A stretch of 10,873 nt of DNA. Source: Prochlorococcus marinus str. MIT 9215. Lineage in GTDB: Bacteria; Cyanobacteriota; Cyanobacteriia; PCC-6307; Cyanobiaceae. The notes below the pieces were generated by a model. The model saw only the letters and a list, made by a program, of their open reading frames with translations, ran no database searches and was not told the DNA's origin. Position 1 is the stretch's first letter. Every line of letters starts with the position of its first letter. This document shows positions 7,093 through 10,873 of the stretch, piece by piece. A program made the translations under genes and the position numbers. The stretch spans positions 1 to 10,873 of the forward strand of contig CATBLW010000066.1 in NCBI GenBank assembly GCA_949486985.1, written 5' to 3'.

Positions 7093-7408
7093 TTTGAAGC
7101 AGGTGGTTATTGATTAAAGCTTCTCTCTTTCTTGTATGTCTAATCCATCGTGAAAACTTGGCAGCCTCCTTGGGCGATTGTCTTCCTGTTTGGCCAATTC
7201 TTTTTAAGTAAATATCTTTCGGGGGGCAGCACTTTGTGGGCTTTATGAGATTTATTTGTGGTTGTAGTTTGTATGACCTGCTTTTAGACATGCCGTCCTC
7301 CTTAATCATCAAGTTCGTCCAGATCACTATTTCTTCCCTTTCGCCCAGGTCTTCCTCAAGGCGTTGCTTGAGGTTGTCTCGCTGTGCGTGGTTGTCTCTC
7401 TTCTCCAT
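7052..7408 (-). CDS. Small basic hypothetical protein, intact copy of a duplicated gene start
   Basis: Open for 118 codons from an ATG at 7408. The first 30 residues (MEKRDNHAQRDNLKQRLEED, then LGEREEIVI) match in frame the translated start of the damaged copy at 8008-8095, which supports this frame having been coding. The distal part is very basic and includes KCCPPKD and a Lys/Arg-rich segment. A second ATG at 7291 is preceded four bases away by AAGGAGGA (7296-7303), a strong Shine-Dalgarno site, and would give a 79-residue protein; either start could be used, or two short genes may have fused. The 3' end overlaps the convergent gene ending at 7092 by 41 bases. The family is not recognised; no signal peptide or membrane helix is seen. 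Confidence 0.4.
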   Translation of the reverse strand: MEKRDNHAQRDNLKQRLEEDLGEREEIVIWTNLMIKEDGMSKSRSYKLQPQINLIKPTKCCPPKDIYLKRIGQTGRQSPKEAAKFSRWIRHTRKREALINNHLLQIILNEKNYVLPQT

Positions 7409-7412
7409 CTCC
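7321..7412 (-). repeat. Repeat copy A (92 bp, about 79% identical to copy B)
   Basis: Aligns without gaps to 8008-8099 with roughly 19 mismatches, including a 23-base perfect core at 7351-7373 (starting CTTCCTCAAGGCG). It covers the start codon and first 29 codons of the small gene at 7408. Together the copies flank the secreted protein gene 7483-7977 in direct orientation. Confidence 0.75.
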
Positions 7413-7482
7413 TTGCCTGAACATCTACATCCTCAGGATCAGGAACAGCGGCCAAATCAATTCGAGGAAGAGGAGATTACGC

Positions 7483-7977
7483 CTACGCACGACCTGGAAA
7501 GAAGCAGTGGTCAGGTAATTTCCAGAACCCCTCGCCTGCCCTGCTGAGATCCCCCTCCTCACGAAAATCGCTGTAGTAGAGCGAAGACCCCAGGCCCACC
7601 AGCAATGCCTTTTTGGGTGCTGCGTCGCTTCGTTCCCCTGGGTTGCGTCCCCTGCTTCTGCTTGGTTCATTGCCTCTGAACGGCACAAGACGCCCCCCGC
7701 CAACGGGTTGACCGTCTTGGCCCTTGAACGACCACCACTGTGATCCGTATCCATTGGGTTGTCCCATTAACAGGGAACGGATCACCTTCCCTTTCCATGC
7801 GAGATCAGCAGAAACGATCCCGATGGGACTGGTCTCTTGGATGTGGATCACTGCATCAGGGACTGGTTCACTGACCCAGCTGCACTTGGATTGCGTCTGG
7901 GTGTGGCGATGCGCCCCAGCAACCCCCATCCCAACAAGTGCAGCGGCAAATCCAGCAGTAACGAGGTTCCTACGCAT
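7483..7977 (-). CDS. Exported conserved-looking protein of unknown function
   Basis: A 164-residue protein starting at an ATG at 7977, with an excellent ribosome binding site (AAGGAGGG, 7983-7990) five bases upstream. The N-terminus MRRNLVTAGFAAALVGMGVAGAHRH looks like a signal peptide or membrane anchor. The mature part contains WVSEPVPDAVIHIQETSP, a WKGKVIRSLLMGQPNGYG segment, SQWWSFKGQDGQPVGGG and, near the end, KKALLVGLGSSLYYSDFR, then a Cys in DHCFFPGRA. Two cysteines remain after processing. The even codon usage and good start indicate a working gene. I do not recognise a named family; an extracellular or periplasmic role is inferred from the signal. It lies between the two direct 92-bp repeats on the same strand and may be co-transcribed with the small gene at 7408, 74 bases downstream. 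Confidence 0.75.
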   Translation of the reverse strand: MRRNLVTAGFAAALVGMGVAGAHRHTQTQSKCSWVSEPVPDAVIHIQETSPIGIVSADLAWKGKVIRSLLMGQPNGYGSQWWSFKGQDGQPVGGGRLVPFRGNEPSRSRGRNPGERSDAAPKKALLVGLGSSLYYSDFREEGDLSRAGEGFWKLPDHCFFPGRA

Positions 7978-7982
7978 AACAG

Positions 7983-7990
7983 CCCTCCTT
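7983..7990 (-). promoter_or_regulatory. Strong Shine-Dalgarno site
   Basis: Read on the minus strand this is AAGGAGGG, five bases before the ATG at 7977. It fixes the start of the secreted protein gene and stands out because most genes in this window have weak or no such sites. Confidence 0.7.
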
Positions 7991-8007
7991 TTGAATCAGG
8001 CTCGCTC

Positions 8008-8095
8008 AGATTGCGATTTCTCCCCTATCGCCCAGGACTTCCTCAAGGCGTTGCTTGAGGATATATCGCTAGGCGTGGTCAATGGTCTTGTCCAT
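8008..8095 (-). pseudogene. Broken copy of the small gene start found at 7408
   Basis: Starting at an ATG at 8095 the frame reads MDKTIDHA, a TAG stop at 8069-8071, then RYILKQRLEEVLGDRGEIAI and a TGA. This matches the intact copy residue by residue (MEKRDNHA, Q, RDNLKQRLEEDLGEREEIVI), so the glutamine codon CAG became TAG, and a second stop follows where the other copy continues with Trp (TGG to TGA). The copy lies just upstream of the secreted protein gene and now looks like leader sequence. It could instead serve as a short upstream peptide. Confidence 0.5.
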
Positions 8096-8227
8096 TTCCA
8101 GATGCACCTTGGCGAAAGGTCTTGGTCTCTTCTCTACGGTCAAAGATTAGAAAACTCTTTCTACGACTTTTTGCCCTAAAACCCGCTGGTATGACTGGGA
8201 TTTGCCCGGTATGATTTCACCTAAGAA

Positions 8228-8244
8228 TCCAGTGCCTCACTGGA
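8228..8244. repeat. Perfect hairpin, 7-bp stem with 3-base loop
   Basis: TCCAGTG-CCT-CACTGGA ends 14 bases before the repeated guaA terminus at 8259. There is no following T run, so it is not a typical terminator. It may be a protein-binding dyad beside an attachment site, or a transcript-end structure; this is inference. Confidence 0.35.
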
Positions 8245-8258
8245 GAACCTTGTCCTCA

Positions 8259-8276
8259 ACTATTGAGTGGGAATAA
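8259..8276. repeat. Second copy of guaA 3' terminus (candidate right attachment core)
   Basis: Reads ACT ATT GAG TGG GAA TAA, again encoding TIEWE and a stop. It differs from 6642-6659 only at the third base of the Thr codon and the third base of the stop codon. Upstream bases do not continue the guaA similarity, so just the terminal 18 bases are shared, as expected of a recombination core and not of a long gene duplication. Confidence 0.45.
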
Positions 8277-8479
8277 TTCAGGGGTAAAAATTCCTATCTC
8301 TAACTCAACAAGGGCATTGCATAAGCATGAATGACGAGTAAGACATTCCTGAGATCTATTGGTATGGCTAGGGTCTTGGAAATTAGTGAGTTGACTGGGA
8401 GTGGCCTTTGCTTTGAACTGCTTAGGGGCTGGTGGAGGCTTGAGAAGCTCGATATTCTGGTTCACTGGCCTGAAGCCCC
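8277..8479. other. Non-coding stretch between islet and the next gene
   Basis: No convincing gene was found here; with 8096-8258 upstream the gene-poor region totals almost 400 bases. A minus-strand open frame (8465-8256, GTG start, Pro/Lys-rich) covers most of it but shows no family pattern or ribosome site. On the plus strand TTGACT at 8391-8396 is a good -35 box, with only a weak candidate -10 (TGAACT, 8414-8419) 17 bases on. It may hold the promoter for the operon starting at 8480. Confidence 0.4.
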
Positions 8480-9091
8480 TTGACCGCCGCCCAAGAGCAG
8501 GATGCGCAGCTGCAGCGCCGCCTACAGCAGGACAGCATTCAGCTGATCGGTAAGACCATTTACATCAACCCATTTCTCTATTGGCGGCGGTTTGATAGCA
8601 ATACAGATCGTTGGTTACGGGAGCCTGGCCAGCTCGGAGAAGATCAGATCACGCTCAATCGCAGTCGGTTTTATCCAGAGTTGGATTGGGACTTGCTTGA
8701 TGAGAATCAGCGCGCCATCAAGGATGCTGCGGTGGAGATGTTTCTCAAAAGCCTTGAGCTGATCGGCACCTTTCATCCTGAACTCACAGCTGGGCAGTTG
8801 CTTGAGGTGGAGCGCAAGATGGCGGTCACCAAGAAGCGTTCGTTTGAACGTTGGGTTGAGAAGTCGTTTCGCAGGCGATTTAAGGAGGAGGCCAAGGAAC
8901 GTCGTCGCTTTGCTCGTGAGCGGACTTGGAGAACTTGGAGAGAATGGATCAGTATGGAAACAACACATCAGGCCGTTGTTCCTGCCGTGGCTCTTGTGGT
9001 TTTGGCTGGTTTTGGAGGTTGGTCGCTGGGTGTCTCCCAAATGGCTTGTCCCACATTGCGGCTGCCTGCCCAGCAAACTGGAATCAGGTAA
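8480..9091 (+). CDS. Hypothetical basic protein with C-terminal membrane helix
   Basis: Starts at a TTG at 8480, the only reasonable start because an in-frame TGA lies at 8471-8473. The 203-residue product has a soluble N-terminal part with INPFLYWRRFDSNTDRWLRE (about 30-49) and FYPELDWDLLDENQRA (about 64-79), then a long Arg/Lys/Glu-rich helix (about 113-157). One membrane segment follows (about 165-187, VVPAVALVVLAGFGGWSLGVS) and a short tail. The topology suggests a cytoplasmic domain tethered near its C-terminus. It is the first of three closely spaced genes ending in the PBP2 gene, so a link to the cell envelope is reasonable but unproven. The family is not recognised; the sequence reads like a conserved picocyanobacterial protein. 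Confidence 0.8.
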   Translation: MTAAQEQDAQLQRRLQQDSIQLIGKTIYINPFLYWRRFDSNTDRWLREPGQLGEDQITLNRSRFYPELDWDLLDENQRAIKDAAVEMFLKSLELIGTFHPELTAGQLLEVERKMAVTKKRSFERWVEKSFRRRFKEEAKERRRFARERTWRTWREWISMETTHQAVVPAVALVVLAGFGGWSLGVSQMACPTLRLPAQQTGIR

Positions 9092-9106
9092 ACCGCTAAG
9101 GCTTCC

Positions 9107-9502
9107 ATGGCTGATGATCCTCTTGACAGCCTTCGTCTTTCCTTGATGCAGGATGTCTTGCCTGTTGGCTTGGCAATGGTGGAGCGCGCGCGTCAGGGCG
9201 GTGCCAGCAAGGTTGTGGAAGCGTTCACCAAATCTGATGAACCGTTACAGGGTTTGCGTGATGAGGGTGAATCAGCTGCGAAATCCGTGCGTGAGCGGCT
9301 GGACCAGGTGAGCCCTGGCTTGGGAAATCCTGTGGTGCCTGTGAATGTGGAGGTTGATGAGGCCTCGAATCTTGAGGATCAAGATCAAAATGCGCTGCAG
9401 GAGGCTTTGGCCCGCATTGAAGAGCGGTTGAAGTTGCTTAAGCACCACTTGCAGGACGATTCAGAAGGCGAGACATCAGCTTCTGCGCCTCTAGAAGACT
9501 GA
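9107..9502 (+). CDS. Acidic conserved-looking protein upstream of PBP2 gene
   Basis: A 131-residue protein starting at an ATG at 9107, 15 bases after the preceding gene and 4 bases before mrdA, so surely in the same transcript. The N-terminal half is the better ordered part: SLMQDVLPVGLAMVERARQG followed by KVVEAFTKSDEPLQGLRDEG and SVRERLDQVSPGLGNP. The C-terminal half is acidic with one predicted coiled-coil helix (ALQEALARIEERLKLLKHHL, about 98-117) and a Ser/Ala/Glu tail. There is no signal peptide or membrane segment. I remember similar proteins next to the PBP2 gene in other picocyanobacteria, which hints at a role with the elongation machinery, but no function is established to my knowledge. 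Confidence 0.8.
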   Translation: MADDPLDSLRLSLMQDVLPVGLAMVERARQGGASKVVEAFTKSDEPLQGLRDEGESAAKSVRERLDQVSPGLGNPVVPVNVEVDEASNLEDQDQNALQEALARIEERLKLLKHHLQDDSEGETSASAPLED

Positions 9503-9506
9503 ATTG

Positions 9507-10873
9507 ATGGCGATCATCGGGCTTCTGAGGCGTGCCAATCAGCGCCGCAGTGGGATGCGTCATCAGCCGATGGTGTTGCTTGCTCTTGTCCTGGCTTCTT
9601 TTGGTGTAATCGCAGCGCGGTTGATTTGGTTACAGCTGATTGAGGGTTCTCGTTATCGAGAACTTGCGGATGAAAATCGCATTCGTTTGGTGCCTCGCCC
9701 GCCGATTCGAGGGCGTTTGCTTGATCGAGATGGCGAGGTGCTGGCCAGTAGTCGTCTTGCCCACAATCTCTATGTGCTGCCTCGGCTGGTCAATCATCGC
9801 CAGTGGCCCCAGTTACGAGATCGCTTAGCTGATTTGCTAGCGCTTTCTCCCTTGGAACTCGATCGTCGCCGACTGGAAGCTGCGTCCAAGGGTGGTTATC
9901 GCTGGTTGGTTGCACGCAATCTCAAGCCTGAACAGGTGTTGCGCTTTTACGAGCAAGCGGTCGAACTGAATGGAGCTGAGGTTGACCCGGAGGTCTTGCG
10001 TGCCTATCCGCATGGCCGTTTAGCGGCTCATCTGCTCGGGTACACCAGTGGGCTGACAGAACAGGAATATGACCAACTCAAAAACCAGAGTTATCGCCTG
10101 CAGGATCGCATTGGTCGTAGCGGGGTGGAACAGATTTATGAGAAGCGATTAAGGGGTTCCTGGGGAGGACAGCAGCTGGAAGTCAATGCGATGGGGGAGG
10201 TGCAGCGAGTATTGGGCGACAAGCCCGCTCAAGCTGGTCGTGATCTTTCGCTAACGCTTGACCTGTCTTTGCAGCAGGTTGCAGAGAAGGCCCTTGATCA
10301 GGTCCAGAAAGGCGCGATTGTTGCTTTGGATCCACAGACTGGTGCCATCCGAGCGATGGCCAGCAGGCCCAACTTTGATCCGAATGTCTTTTCCACGGGT
10401 CCCAGCGTGGCGCAGTGGAATCTCCTCAATCGACCTGAGGCGCCCCTCTTAAATCGAGCCTTGCAGGGCTTCCCTCCGGCTAGCACGTTCAAAATTGTGA
10501 CCTCAGTCGCGGCGTTGGAATCAGGCCAATACGGCCCTGAGAGTCAAGAGTTGTCGACCGAAAGCTTTTGCTTCGAGGGCCTTTGCTATCGAGACCATGG
10601 TGCTTACGGGAAGATTTCGTTCCCCATGGCGTTGCAGGTGAGCAGTAACTCGGTTTTTTACCGGGTTGGCCTGAAGATTGGCCCTGATGCCTTATTTGAT
10701 GCGGCGCGACGGATGGGTTATGGCTCGCGCACTGGCTTTGAGTTCGAGACAGAAGAGGCGCCTGGATTGTTGGGTGATCAGGTGTGGAAATTGAAGGTTT
10801 TTGGGGAACCCTGGCGCTCTGTGGACACGATCACAGCAGCCATCGGTCAGGGGGCTGTGGAGGTGACTCCTTT
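9507..10873 (+). CDS. mrdA: Penicillin-binding protein 2, peptidoglycan transpeptidase (partial, right edge)
   Basis: A class B penicillin-binding protein, which cross-links peptidoglycan in the periplasm during cell elongation, normally with RodA and MreB/C/D. The ATG at 9507 opens 455 codons to the edge. There is a short basic N-tail, one membrane anchor (about 22-45), then the pedestal domain with RPPIRGRLLDRDGEVLA (about 64-80) and LLGYTSGLTEQEY, and IGRSGVEQIYEKRLRG (about 202-217). The transpeptidase domain follows: SxxK is STFK with catalytic Ser326 and Lys329, and SxN is SSN (379-381). The KTG motif would lie beyond the window. The last residues (IGQGAVEVTP) match the usual stretch after the active-site loop. 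PBP2 is favoured over PBP3 because of the pedestal and spacing patterns. Confidence 0.93.
   Translation, partial: MAIIGLLRRANQRRSGMRHQPMVLLALVLASFGVIAARLIWLQLIEGSRYRELADENRIRLVPRPPIRGRLLDRDGEVLASSRLAHNLYVLPRLVNHRQWPQLRDRLADLLALSPLELDRRRLEAASKGGYRWLVARNLKPEQVLRFYEQAVELNGAEVDPEVLRAYPHGRLAAHLLGYTSGLTEQEYDQLKNQSYRLQDRIGRSGVEQIYEKRLRGSWGGQQLEVNAMGEVQRVLGDKPAQAGRDLSLTLDLSLQQVAEKALDQVQKGAIVALDPQTGAIRAMASRPNFDPNVFSTGPSVAQWNLLNRPEAPLLNRALQGFPPASTFKIVTSVAALESGQYGPESQELSTESFCFEGLCYRDHGAYGKISFPMALQVSSNSVFYRVGLKIGPDALFDAARRMGYGSRTGFEFETEEAPGLLGDQVWKLKVFGEPWRSVDTITAAIGQGAVEVTP

Larger units (their letters stand above)
6660..8258. mobile_element. Putative degraded genomic islet inserted at guaA
   Basis: The segment is bounded by the two copies of the guaA terminal sequence. 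It contains an AT-rich secreted protein gene, a second secreted protein gene, and two diverged copies of a small reading frame, one broken by stops. Shine-Dalgarno sites on its minus strand are unusually strong for this window. No integrase, transposase or terminal inverted repeats were seen, so it would be a remnant or a non-autonomous element. An alternative is an old lineage-specific gain with a chance repeat, but a repeat that reproduces a coding terminus in frame makes that less likely. Confidence 0.4.

Noticed and set aside
7724..8179. Plus-strand 151-residue open frame
   Set aside because: It runs antisense to the secreted protein gene, which has a signal peptide and a strong ribosome site, and antisense to the broken repeat copy.
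6660..8258. Lanthipeptide (prochlorosin) or other RiPP cargo in the islet
   Set aside because: No Nif11-like leader, double-glycine cleavage site with a Cys/Ser/Thr-rich core, or modifying enzyme was seen.
8256..8465. Minus-strand 69-residue open frame with GTG start
   Set aside because: It has no ribosome binding site, no recognisable domain and a composition like random coding; it also runs through the repeated guaA terminus. Not supported as a gene.
1..10873. CRISPR array or IS element
   Set aside because: No regularly spaced repeats, transposase sequence or terminal inverted repeats were found; the only repeats are the ones listed.

Overview
The window looks like a chromosome segment of a marine picocyanobacterium, either a high-GC Prochlorococcus of the low-light IV (MIT9303/MIT9313) type or a close marine Synechococcus. 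Reasons: moderate GC, several small proteins that read like conserved cyanobacterial hypotheticals, a cobalamin gene (cbiD) next to guaA, and a penicillin-binding protein 2 gene downstream. This placement rests on recall, not a search.

Layout. Positions 1-1290 are on the minus strand: a lipoprotein with TPR-like sequence running off the left edge, a secreted small protein whose 3' end overlaps that lipoprotein, and a single-domain AbrB-family membrane protein. Positions 1419-2380 hold three small plus-strand hypothetical genes. A minus-strand tRNA-Gly(CCC) follows (2518-2589), then a minus-strand class V aminotransferase (2639-3787). Divergent from it are cbiD (open frame from about 3844 to 5016) and guaA (5073-6659). 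cbiD has no ordinary start codon ahead of its conserved N-terminus.

The most interesting stretch is 6642-8276. The last six codons of guaA (TIEWE-stop) recur at 8259-8276 with 16 of 18 bases identical; both differences are at third codon positions. Between the copies lie about 1.6 kb of accessory-looking DNA: an AT-rich secreted protein gene, a secreted protein gene with a strong Shine-Dalgarno site, and two diverged copies (about 79% identical over 92 bases) of a small-gene start, one with early stops. This fits a small degraded island integrated at the 3' end of guaA, with no integrase left. Positions 8277-8479 show no convincing gene.

From 8480 ordinary gene content resumes in a tight plus-strand cluster: a membrane-anchored basic hypothetical protein, an acidic hypothetical protein, and mrdA (PBP2), which is cut by the right edge before its KTG motif. 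The short gaps (15 and 4 bases) suggest one operon linked to cell-wall elongation.
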